Part shown: one piece after another, positions 45,018-53,000 of the stretch
Layout: every line of letters starts with the position of its first letter
How positions within the stretch are numbered: the first letter of the stretch is position 1
DNA from: Butyrivibrio sp. AE3009
GTDB lineage: Bacteria; Bacillota; Clostridia; Lachnospirales; Lachnospiraceae
Reading direction: 5' to 3'
Length of the DNA: 64,000 bases
Assembly (NCBI RefSeq): GCF_000420845.1
Contig: NZ_ATVS01000002.1
Span: forward strand, 163,350 to 227,349
Notes under the pieces: model-generated
Database searches by the model: none
Told to the model about the DNA's origin: nothing
The model's input: the letters and a program-made list of their open reading frames with translations, nothing else
Made by a program: the position numbers and the translations under genes

Positions 45018-46729
45018 AGATGAAACAGGCTTCTCAAAATAAGAATAATTCACTTCAGAGGGTAGTACTTGAGGCTATCCTCTTTTGTGCGTGCATAATT
45101 CTGGTAATGTTCATAGTGCTTGATGGCCTGATCGTTATAGGACCAACTTTGAGGGCCTATAAACGAGAAGCTAAGCATTTGGGGAATTTTGTTACCTCCC
45201 TCATCGGCAATGAGTATCTGGAGCAGTGCTACGCTGTGGTAAAAGATGTATATTACTCTACACCTGAAGAAATAAGAGCTGACCAGTTCGCAGACGATTA
45301 TGTACAAAGAATCATTGTCAATATTGATAATGAGTACAAGGCTAACAGAAATATGATCTCTGTCTGCAGAAGCGATGCGGAGCTTCAGAACATTTATTAT
45401 GTTTTTTACGATGAAGAATACGAACGAATGGTCATAGTTTTTGACGGAAACGAAAGATCCAGGGCTTTTCTGCCCGGACAGTGGATTTCCAATGAGAACG
45501 GCAGTATCGAGAGCCTTCCTGTCATTAACAAAACTATTTCCTCTGAGTGGTTCATGCCGATCTCTTATGGAGAACAAATTGGTTTTGTGGGAACCGATTA
45601 TGAAGGGATATATGACAGCGAGGGTAACCTAATAGGCTACCAGGCAATTACCATAACAATCAACACTATTTCCCAGAGAATCAATACATTCCTTGCTCTG
45701 GTCATTCCTGTCCTGACCATATTCATGATTCTAATAGGCATCAGAATCAACAAATGGATAAAAAAGAGATTCTTAAGCCCTATAGAACGACTTACGGAAA
45801 GAGCCGGTATCTACAATGAACTAAGTAAAGCTAAGGAGGGCAAAGAGAAGGGCGGAGTGTTTAAGGACCTTAACATCAACACAGGAGATGAGCTGGAGGT
45901 TCTCTGGAGAACTATGGTGGACATGGAGGATGATATTGATGATGCCATGAAACGGATAGCAGTGGAAGCTGCCGAGAGTGAGAGAATGGCCACCGAGCTG
46001 GAAACCGCCAGAAATATCCAGTGCGGTATCGTTCCGCTGGAATATGAGCTTAAGGGCGAAGGCTTTGAGGCCTTTGGCTGCGGACATCCCGCCAGGATGG
46101 TAGGAGGAGACTTTTACGATATCTTCCAACTGGACAGTGACAATACCTGCGTCATCGTAGGTGATATCTCCGGAAAAGGAATCTCCGCCGCACTCTTTAT
46201 GATAATGGTCAAATCCACCATTAGAGAAAAGCTCCGAACCGGAGAGTCCCTTTCAGAGGCCCTTAACACCGTCAATAAAGAGATCTGCAAGAGTAACCCC
46301 GAGTCCATGTTCGCCACAGTATTTGCAGCCAGACTTGACACAAAGACCGGAATCCTCACCTTCGCAAACGCAGGCCACAACCCACCGGTGGTTCTGGCGG
46401 ATACGCCTTCATTCCTTGACGTCGACAGCGGAATCATACTTGGCCTCTTCGACGACATGAACATTCAAGAATCAAGCATCACCCTCAAACCAGGGCAGGG
46501 TATCTTCATCTACACCGATGGTGTAACTGAAGCCTTCAACAAGAACGACGAGGAGTACGGAGGCGACAGACTCATTGAGACTATCAGCACAAGCTATAGC
46601 CATTACAATAACTCCTACGATTCCAAACTCGTAGTATCCGATGTAGTTGACTCCGTCAACCTCTACTCCCAGGGCCTTGACCAATCCGACGACATCACCT
46701 GCGCAGCAATTATCTATAATCCAAATTAG
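45014..46729 (+). CDS. Membrane-sensor PP2C (SpoIIE/RsbU-type) serine phosphatase
   Basis: About 571 residues. One membrane helix (about 16-42), an extracytoplasmic region of about 170 residues, a second helix (about 220-242) and a HAMP-like linker lead into a coiled coil (AAESERMATELETARNIQ) and a PP2C domain. The metal-binding motifs VGGDFYDIF, VGDISGKGISAALFM and YTDGVTEAFN are intact. Such proteins dephosphorylate anti-sigma-factor antagonists in response to outside signals. Translation starts at GTG 45014, overlapping the stop of the double-glycine peptide gene, or at ATG 45020, so the two are coupled. No anti-sigma kinase or STAS-domain gene is nearby. Confidence 0.88.
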   Translation: MKMKQASQNKNNSLQRVVLEAILFCACIILVMFIVLDGLIVIGPTLRAYKREAKHLGNFVTSLIGNEYLEQCYAVVKDVYYSTPEEIRADQFADDYVQRIIVNIDNEYKANRNMISVCRSDAELQNIYYVFYDEEYERMVIVFDGNERSRAFLPGQWISNENGSIESLPVINKTISSEWFMPISYGEQIGFVGTDYEGIYDSEGNLIGYQAITITINTISQRINTFLALVIPVLTIFMILIGIRINKWIKKRFLSPIERLTERAGIYNELSKAKEGKEKGGVFKDLNINTGDELEVLWRTMVDMEDDIDDAMKRIAVEAAESERMATELETARNIQCGIVPLEYELKGEGFEAFGCGHPARMVGGDFYDIFQLDSDNTCVIVGDISGKGISAALFMIMVKSTIREKLRTGESLSEALNTVNKEICKSNPESMFATVFAARLDTKTGILTFANAGHNPPVVLADTPSFLDVDSGIILGLFDDMNIQESSITLKPGQGIFIYTDGVTEAFNKNDEEYGGDRLIETISTSYSHYNNSYDSKLVVSDVVDSVNLYSQGLDQSDDITCAAIIYNPN

Positions 46730-46737
46730 CACGTATA

Positions 46738-46780
46738 GAAAGGCCCACAAGATGATCAGTCTTGTGGGCCTTTCATTGTT
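46738..46780. terminator. Bidirectional terminator
   Basis: GAAAGGCCCACAAGA (46738-46752) pairs perfectly with 46760-46774 around a 7-base loop; A- and T-rich ends allow termination for both the phosphatase gene and the convergent surface-protein gene. Confidence 0.85.
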
Positions 46781-46809
46781 TAGCCTTACCAGGATGTAAT
46801 CATATTAGT

Positions 46810-48504
46810 TTAGTTAAGTGTGTATCCGATTGTGCTTCCGATGGATCCGCTACCCTGGATTCCGAAGTAAGCAGCATCGCCTGCGTAGATTATAGAGTTC
46901 CATGACTCAGGAGTGATCACATAATAATCACCTACGGATGCAACCTTTACACACCAGCTGTTGTCAATCTTAACATCGCTCTTCTTAAGCTTAAGTGTCC
47001 AACCGTTAACAGCAGTCTTGGAATTGTTAACAACCTTAAAGTTGATTGTGTAGTTACCCTGACCACTGATTGTGTACTCAAGAGTAAGGTCGTTATCTAC
47101 AACGATAGGCTCGGGTTCGGGCTCGGGTTCAGGCTGAGGTTCGGGTTCGGGCTCAGGCTCGGGTTCCGGCTCAGGTTCAGGCTCTGGCTCAGGAGTGGGC
47201 TCAGGCTCGTCAGTAGCTTCACCGACTGCGAAGAGCTCGATCTTATCCTTTACGTGTGATGAACCCTGGAAGCCAAATTCTACGGATCTGCCGGGATCGA
47301 TCACTGAATTCCAAACAACAGGAGTGATTACGTAGTAGTTGCCTTCTTCAGTAACATTTACATTCCAGATAGAATCGATACCAACATCGTTCTTGTTAAC
47401 CTTAACTGTCCATGTCTCAGCCTTAGCTGTTCCATTGTTGGTAACCTTAACATTTACCTGATATCCTGATCCCCAGTTATTAACTGTGTAAGAGGTTGAA
47501 AGACCGGTCACTACAGGCTGAGGTTCGGGCTCGGGTTCGGGCTCGGGTTCGGGCTCGGGTTCAGGCTCCGGCTCAGGTTCGGGCTGAGGATCGGGCTTAA
47601 CTGGAGCCTTCTTGGAGTACCAGGAGTCAATGTTTACTGATGTGCCGTCAAATACTGATACGAAGTAAACATCATGAACACCTGCAACAGAAACCTTGGG
47701 CTGAACAGACTTGGTATAGAATGTATCTGTAGCATTAACCTTGATGTTGCCTACGAATGTTCCGTCAGGGCTGTCAAGTCTTACTTCAACAACAGCGGGT
47801 TTGCTGGACTTGGCTGTTATAGCTATGAAAGCTGTATCCTCAGCGAACTCAACGTTCTTGAAACCGATATAGCCGTTAACCTTCATAGAAGCATATGAAA
47901 CACCGTCAGCTGAAAGAACCGCAGCGCCCTTCTTTTCAGTAGCGGACTCGGCCTCTACGGTTGTGTAAGGATCGATAGTGTCGTATACAGGTGTAGGCTC
48001 TGGCTCGGGTTCGGGCTCAGGTGTAACATCTGCGGGAGTTGCTGACCAGAAGTCTACATCAACACTTCCGTAGGTTCCTACAAAATAGAGAGCGGAGTAA
48101 TTCTTGGCACTTGTGAGTGCGTTGGCTGTGAAATCCTTGAATTCTCCGTTAGTGTTTCCAATTCTGAATTTAGCAAGTACGGGGCCGTCAACGGAGCCAA
48201 GTCTGGCTTCTACGATGGAAGCACCTTCTGAACTTGCATTAAATGTAAGTGACTTAACATCCTGGCTAAAGTCTACGTCCTTAACCATGAAGTAGTCGTC
48301 CTTCTCAAGACCTGTAACGATGACCTGTCCGGGAATTCCTCTGGCTGTTGATACGCCTGAGCTTCCGAAATTGGACTCAGCCTGGATGGTCTGATAAGGG
48401 ATGAGCTTAGGAGCAGCATAAGACGTGAAAGACGATAAGCTGCTTGTTACTACCATGAATCCTGCGAGAGCAAGACTCGTCAATAAAGCAAATTTTCTTC
48501 TCAT
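46810..48504 (-). CDS. Secreted multi-CBM protein without catalytic domain
   Basis: A secreted protein of about 564 residues. The signal peptide (MRRKFALLTSLALAGFMVV...YAA) ends near residue 30; ATG 48504 has GGGGG upstream. Two modules of about 120 residues follow that look like CBM6/35/36-type sandwiches (openings PYQTIQAES and PYTTVEAES, closings DVDFWS and NIDSWYS). Two CBM2-like modules of about 95 residues come next (YTVNNWGSGYQVNVKVTNN; YTISGQGNYTINFKVVNN), each with spaced Trp residues. Glu-Pro linkers separate them. No glycosidase, dockerin or sorting motif is visible. It may bind cellulose or xylan for adhesion or enzyme targeting. Confidence 0.8.
   Translation of the reverse strand: MRRKFALLTSLALAGFMVVTSSLSSFTSYAAPKLIPYQTIQAESNFGSSGVSTARGIPGQVIVTGLEKDDYFMVKDVDFSQDVKSLTFNASSEGASIVEARLGSVDGPVLAKFRIGNTNGEFKDFTANALTSAKNYSALYFVGTYGSVDVDFWSATPADVTPEPEPEPEPTPVYDTIDPYTTVEAESATEKKGAAVLSADGVSYASMKVNGYIGFKNVEFAEDTAFIAITAKSSKPAVVEVRLDSPDGTFVGNIKVNATDTFYTKSVQPKVSVAGVHDVYFVSVFDGTSVNIDSWYSKKAPVKPDPQPEPEPEPEPEPEPEPEPEPEPQPVVTGLSTSYTVNNWGSGYQVNVKVTNNGTAKAETWTVKVNKNDVGIDSIWNVNVTEEGNYYVITPVVWNSVIDPGRSVEFGFQGSSHVKDKIELFAVGEATDEPEPTPEPEPEPEPEPEPEPEPEPQPEPEPEPEPIVVDNDLTLEYTISGQGNYTINFKVVNNSKTAVNGWTLKLKKSDVKIDNSWCVKVASVGDYYVITPESWNSIIYAGDAAYFGIQGSGSIGSTIGYTLN
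47101..47196 (-). repeat. Pro-Glu linker repeat between the CBM2-like modules
   Basis: Six-base units of the type GGCTCG/GGTTCG on the plus strand code for alternating Pro-Glu on the minus strand, over roughly 30 residues. Slippage in such DNA would change linker length in frame. Confidence 0.8.
47515..47596 (-). repeat. Pro-Glu linker repeat before the first CBM2-like module
   Basis: A second array of the same hexamer family, encoding about 26 residues of Pro-Glu repeats; a shorter third array lies at about 47995-48026. Confidence 0.8.
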
Positions 48505-49038
48505 AAAATACCCCCAAATGATGTTCTGTAAGGCTTGGTTAGTGGTTTGCTCGAGCACTTAAATAGTAACATTAAACGATTAAGGGCACTTTCGAAAACT
48601 TGCACACACGCTATCAAAAATTGTCCAATATTACGGCTTTTGTAAAAAAATGGCGAAATAGCCAAAACCTTGAAAGGTTGCATGGTTCCTTTTACTTAAT
48701 AAAATTTGTGACCATTTCGTGAACTGTAATTTTGAAATATACATTACAGATACAGTAATATGTGTCCGCATCACAAAGACATTTGTCTTTTTGCCTAAAG
48801 AATGATATTATTCTCAATAACATTTGTGCAATAATATACATTGTTTTTCTCATTCAAGTATGTTAAATTCTGATTATAATTTTTTTTGCTTTAATGAGTC
48901 AACGTATTAAACACTGTATAAATATCCAGTTTATACTGGAATTATCCACTAATATTCATCTTTTATACAACATTTTTCAACCGATTTTACTTAACTTACT
49001 TAACACTTACATAATTACTTAGATATTGGAGATTTACG
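48505..49038. other. 534-bp AT-rich divergent intergenic region
   Basis: No gene is seen between the surface-protein gene and argH. On the minus strand the leader has small hairpins (AACC-TTTC-AAGGTT and TGGC-TATTTC-GCCA followed by a T-run near 48652). AAAGACA/TGTCTTT near 48776-48792 forms another. The perfect inverted repeat CCAGT-TTAT-ACTGG lies at 48926-48939. Near 48990 ACTTAACTTACTTAACACTTAC is a degenerate tandem. I could not fit these to a known riboswitch. Confidence 0.5.
48915..48928 (+). promoter_or_regulatory. Possible ArgR (ARG box-like) site upstream of argH
   Basis: TGTATAAATATCCA matches the ARG-box half-palindrome TGAATWWWWATTCA at 12 of 14 positions and lies 110 bases before the argH start. 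A weaker partner, CTAATATTCAT, is found about 20 bases downstream. This is a resemblance only. Confidence 0.3.
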
Positions 49039-50427
49039 ATGGCACAGTTATGGGGCGGTAGATTTACCGGAAATATCAATGAACTGGCATGGAATTTCAA
49101 TGCTTCCATCACCTTTGACAAGAGGTTTCTGGAGGTGGATGTCATGGGTAGCAAGGCTCATGCAGCCATGCTGGCAAGACAGGGCATCATCACCAAGAAG
49201 GAACAGGAGCAGATTACAGAGGGACTTGATTCCATCCTTTCCGATGTTAAGGCAGGGAAACTTGAGATTACCACCAAATATGAGGATATTCACAGTTTTC
49301 TCGAGGCCAATCTCATAGACAGGATAGGAGATGCCGGCAAGAAGGTTCACACAGGCCGCAGCCGCAACGATCAGGTGGCTCTGGACATGAGGCTATATGC
49401 AAGAGGCGAGGTCGAGCATACCGCAGATCTTCTTATGAATATGCTTAAGACCCTGAATGATATCATGAAGGACAACCTCACCACCTACATGCCGGGCTTT
49501 ACTCATCTTCAGAAGGCTCAGCCCGTTACACTGGCTCATCACGTAGGTGCCTACTTCGAGATGTTCAGAAGAGACCTTCTTAGAATGAAGGATATCAGGA
49601 ATAGAATGAACTATTGTCCTCTTGGAGCAGGGGCTCTTGCCGGAACCACTTATCCTCTGGACAGAGAGTTCACAGCTTCCGAGCTTGGCTTTTTTGGCCC
49701 AACACTTAACAGCATGGATTCGGTAGCCGACAGAGACTACCTTATAGAATACCTGTCAGCACTTTCTACTATAATGATGCATCTCTCCAGATTCAGCGAG
49801 GAGATCATCATCTGGAACTCCAACGAGTACAGATTCGTGGAGATTGACGATGCCTATTCCACAGGCAGCAGTATCATGCCTCAGAAGAAGAATCCGGACA
49901 TCGCAGAGCTGGTAAGGGGCAAGACAGGAAGAGTATACGGAGATCTCACATCTCTTTTGACAACCATGAAGGGTATACCTCTTGCCTACAACAAGGATAT
50001 GCAGGAGGACAAGGAGGCGGCCTTTGATGCCATAGATACAGTGGACAACTGCCTCACACTTTTCACCGACATGCTCCGTACCCTCAAATTTAATAAGGAC
50101 AACATGGAAAAGAGCGCAATGATGGGCTTTACCAATGCGACAGATGCAGCAGACTATCTGGTAAACAAGGGAATGCCTTTCAGGGACGCACATTCCGTTA
50201 TCGGACGTCTGGTGCTTTTTTGTATTGATAAGAAGTGTGCGATTGATGACCTTACATTGGAGGAACTCAAGGAATTCTCAGAGCTCTTCGATAAGGATAT
50301 ATATGATGCCATCAGTCTTGAGACCTGCGTTAACAAGAGACTTACGATAGGAGGACCAAGCCCTTCCAAGATGCAGGAAGTTATAGCATTCAATGAGGAG
50401 TTCATGACATCATTTACCATGGAGTAA
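49039..50427 (+). CDS. argH: Argininosuccinate lyase
   Basis: A 462-residue member of the fumarase/aspartase superfamily that splits argininosuccinate into arginine and fumarate, the last step of arginine synthesis. It opens with the typical LWGGRFTG and shows HTGRSRNDQVALDMRLY, GFTHLQKAQPVTLAHH and the catalytic-loop signature GSSIMPQKKNPDIAEL. No argG gene is adjacent, so regulation would be separate. asd follows 68 bases later without an obvious terminator. Confidence 0.96.
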   Translation: MAQLWGGRFTGNINELAWNFNASITFDKRFLEVDVMGSKAHAAMLARQGIITKKEQEQITEGLDSILSDVKAGKLEITTKYEDIHSFLEANLIDRIGDAGKKVHTGRSRNDQVALDMRLYARGEVEHTADLLMNMLKTLNDIMKDNLTTYMPGFTHLQKAQPVTLAHHVGAYFEMFRRDLLRMKDIRNRMNYCPLGAGALAGTTYPLDREFTASELGFFGPTLNSMDSVADRDYLIEYLSALSTIMMHLSRFSEEIIIWNSNEYRFVEIDDAYSTGSSIMPQKKNPDIAELVRGKTGRVYGDLTSLLTTMKGIPLAYNKDMQEDKEAAFDAIDTVDNCLTLFTDMLRTLKFNKDNMEKSAMMGFTNATDAADYLVNKGMPFRDAHSVIGRLVLFCIDKKCAIDDLTLEELKEFSELFDKDIYDAISLETCVNKRLTIGGPSPSKMQEVIAFNEEFMTSFTME

Positions 50428-50495
50428 CAGTTTGCATTAGTGTAAATTAGTGACATATGTCACCATCAATATTTATAAGAAAGAGGAGAAATATT

Positions 50496-51581
50496 ATGAG
50501 CGAGAAGTTACAGGTAGCGGTTCTTGGCGGAACAGGTATGGTAGGACAGAGATTTATTTCTATTCTCAACAACCACCCCTGGTTTGAGGTTAAGACTATT
50601 GCAGCAAGCCCCAGGTCAGCAGGACAGACCTATGAAGAGGCTGTAGGCAGCAGATGGAAAATGGATGGTCCTATCCCCGAGTCTGTTAAGAATATCGTTG
50701 TTAAGGATGTTACAGATGTTAAGGCTGTTTCAGAGGACGTTGACTTCGTACTCTCAGCTGTAAACATGTCCAAGGATGAGATCAAGGCCATTGAGGAAGA
50801 GTATGCCAAGACTGAGACTCCCGTTGTTTCCAACAACTCAGCTCACAGATGGACTCCCGATGTTCCCATGATCATTCCCGAGATCAATCCCGAGCACATG
50901 GATGTCATCGAGTTCCAGAAGAAGAGACTTGGAACCAATGCAGGCTTCATCGCAGTTAAGCCCAACTGCTCAATTCAGAGCTACACACCTGCTCTTACAG
51001 CATGGAAAGAGTTCGAGCCCTACGAGATGGTAGCAACAACCTACCAGGCTATCTCAGGTGCCGGCAAGAACTTCGAGGAGTGGCCGGAGATGGTTGGTAA
51101 CGTTATTCCTTTCATCGGAGGAGAAGAGGAGAAGTCAGAGAAAGAGCCCTTAAGAATCTGGGGTAAGGTTGAGAACGGCGTTATCGTTCCTTCCAATGAC
51201 ATGAAGATCACCTGCCAGTGCATCAGAATTCCTGTTCTTTACGGTCACACAGCAGCTGCCTTCGTTAAGTTCAGGAAGAACCCTACCAAGGAGCAGCTTG
51301 TTGAGAAGCTCGTTAACTTCAGCGGACTTCCTCAGAAACTGGAGCTTCCCAGCGCACCTAAGCAGTTCATCCAGTACATGGAAGAGGAGAACAGGCCTCA
51401 GGTTACTCTTGATGTCAACTACGAGAACGGCATGGGCGTAAGCATCGGAAGACTCAGAGAAGACACAATCTATGACTGGAAGTTTGTAGGACTTTCACAT
51501 AATACACTTCGCGGCGCAGCAGGCGGTGCAGTAGAGTGTGCAGAGCTTCTTAAGGCCAGCGGATATATCAATAAGAAGTAA
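50496..51581 (+). CDS. asd: Aspartate-semialdehyde dehydrogenase
   Basis: A 361-residue enzyme reducing aspartyl-phosphate with NADPH to aspartate semialdehyde for lysine, threonine and methionine synthesis. It has the NADP-binding LGGTGMVGQRF at the N-terminus, the active-site Cys in VKPNCSIQSY, and a late His in RIPVLYGHTAAAFVKF. The length and motif wording resemble the archaeal/fungal-type branch more than the E. coli form. ATG 50496 is behind AGAGGAG; the frame extends to 50457 without a site. Confidence 0.93.
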   Translation: MSEKLQVAVLGGTGMVGQRFISILNNHPWFEVKTIAASPRSAGQTYEEAVGSRWKMDGPIPESVKNIVVKDVTDVKAVSEDVDFVLSAVNMSKDEIKAIEEEYAKTETPVVSNNSAHRWTPDVPMIIPEINPEHMDVIEFQKKRLGTNAGFIAVKPNCSIQSYTPALTAWKEFEPYEMVATTYQAISGAGKNFEEWPEMVGNVIPFIGGEEEKSEKEPLRIWGKVENGVIVPSNDMKITCQCIRIPVLYGHTAAAFVKFRKNPTKEQLVEKLVNFSGLPQKLELPSAPKQFIQYMEEENRPQVTLDVNYENGMGVSIGRLREDTIYDWKFVGLSHNTLRGAAGGAVECAELLKASGYINKK

Positions 51582-51623
51582 TGTAATTGTTCACAATACT
51601 ATTTAAAGAAGCGAGAACCTATT

Positions 51624-53000
51624 ATGGAAGCCCAGAGACAGATAGATCTTAATTTTTTAAACAGATATTATGAGAGCGGACTCAGCAATATTCTTGTGGT
51701 TTACGGCCACAGGAATATTGCTCTTGATCCACTTCTTACCAAATTCCTCGAAAACAGACGAAGCGTTTATTACTGCGCCCGCTCGGTATCATTGAGAGAG
51801 CAGCTTTTTTTGTGGGCCAAGGAGCTTAGTCTTTCAGGAATAAATATGAGTAAAAAACCTGATTTTCAGGAGATTCTTGATGTGTGCCTCAAGACTGCAG
51901 GCCACAATCCCATCATTCTTGTAATAAGGAACTTCGAGCATATTGTTAAGGCTTCCGCGGATTTTATCAAGGAACTGTCTGACTATGTGACGGAACACGG
52001 CAAGCTCAGACAGATCCTTGTTCTTCTTGTGAGCAACGATATCAACTGGGTGGAGAACAGCATGGTTGCGAGCATTGGGAATACGGCCGGCAGTATCTCA
52101 GGCTTTCGCAAGATCAAGCCCCTTCCTTTCTCGGAGATGAGGGCATATTATCCCAAGATGTCCTACAGAGATGCGGTTCTGACCTATTCGGTTTTGGGCG
52201 GTCAGACGGGCCTCTGGAGATATTTTGACGAGAACCTCTCCTTCAAGGAGAACATATGCAAGAACATGCTTGATCCCGGCTCCTTTTTGCACGATGAGGC
52301 CATGAGGCTGACTTCGGAGAACCTCCGTGAGACAGCCGTATATCACACCATCCTGGCTCAGATGGCAAGGGGCATCAACAAGCTCAACGATCTGTATCAT
52401 GCCACCGGTTTTTCCAGGGCAAAGATTTCTGTTTATATTAAAACACTTATTCACCACGATTTTGCCTACAAGGCTTATTCCTTCGGAAATGCCGGTAGGG
52501 AAAATGTCATGAAGGGAGTCTACAAGATAGCAGACCCCCTGCTCAATTTCTATTTTAGATTTATTTTTCCAAATGAAAGTAGTCTTTTGCAGATGCCTGC
52601 GGATAAATTTTATGATATATTTATATCTGCGGGAATGCAGAATTATGCCAATGAATACTTCAAGTCCGTTTGCCGCGAATATCTCTTCAGACAGGAGGAA
52701 CGGGGATTATTTCCTTTTGAGATCGGAGATGAGGGCGAGTGGCTTGGCAAGGATGGTAGCATAGACATCATTACCCAGAGCGATACCGGGGATACCGCTT
52801 TCGGAATGTGTTTCTGGCAGAAACAGGCCACCCATTCAGACTTGGACAATATCTACTCCTGCGCACAAAAAGCAAGACTTGAGGGAGATATAATCTATCT
52901 CTTTTCAACTTTCGGCTTTGATGATTATCTGCAGGATGCGGCTATGAAATCTTCAGGGAGCCTTAAGTTGATCGGAATAGATGAACTTACGAATGGCTAA
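51624..53000 (+). CDS. Archaeal-type ATPase/DUF234 protein with degenerate active sites
   Basis: A 458-residue protein with the layout of AAA-type ATPases fused to a DUF234 PD-(D/E)XK-like domain. The ATPase part has HNPIILVIRNFEHIV as the Walker B region, but the Walker A position reads VYGHRNIALDPLL with no Gly-Lys-Thr. A winged-helix segment follows (ATGFSRAKISVYIKTLIHH). In the C-terminal part the usual E-x-K appears as GMCFW, so the nuclease-like site also looks lost. It overlaps the topoisomerase III gene by eight bases, which implies coordinated expression. It may be a structural partner rather than an enzyme. The family assignment rests on overall pattern. Confidence 0.68.
   Translation: MEAQRQIDLNFLNRYYESGLSNILVVYGHRNIALDPLLTKFLENRRSVYYCARSVSLREQLFLWAKELSLSGINMSKKPDFQEILDVCLKTAGHNPIILVIRNFEHIVKASADFIKELSDYVTEHGKLRQILVLLVSNDINWVENSMVASIGNTAGSISGFRKIKPLPFSEMRAYYPKMSYRDAVLTYSVLGGQTGLWRYFDENLSFKENICKNMLDPGSFLHDEAMRLTSENLRETAVYHTILAQMARGINKLNDLYHATGFSRAKISVYIKTLIHHDFAYKAYSFGNAGRENVMKGVYKIADPLLNFYFRFIFPNESSLLQMPADKFYDIFISAGMQNYANEYFKSVCREYLFRQEERGLFPFEIGDEGEWLGKDGSIDIITQSDTGDTAFGMCFWQKQATHSDLDNIYSCAQKARLEGDIIYLFSTFGFDDYLQDAAMKSSGSLKLIGIDELTNG

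Noticed and set aside
47101..47196. CRISPR-like or minisatellite array
   Set aside because: It encodes Pro-Glu linkers within a secreted protein and has no spacers.
48600..48720. c-di-GMP or preQ1 riboswitch upstream of the CBM gene
   Set aside because: The conserved GEMM core strings and the preQ1 tail are missing; only short generic hairpins are present.
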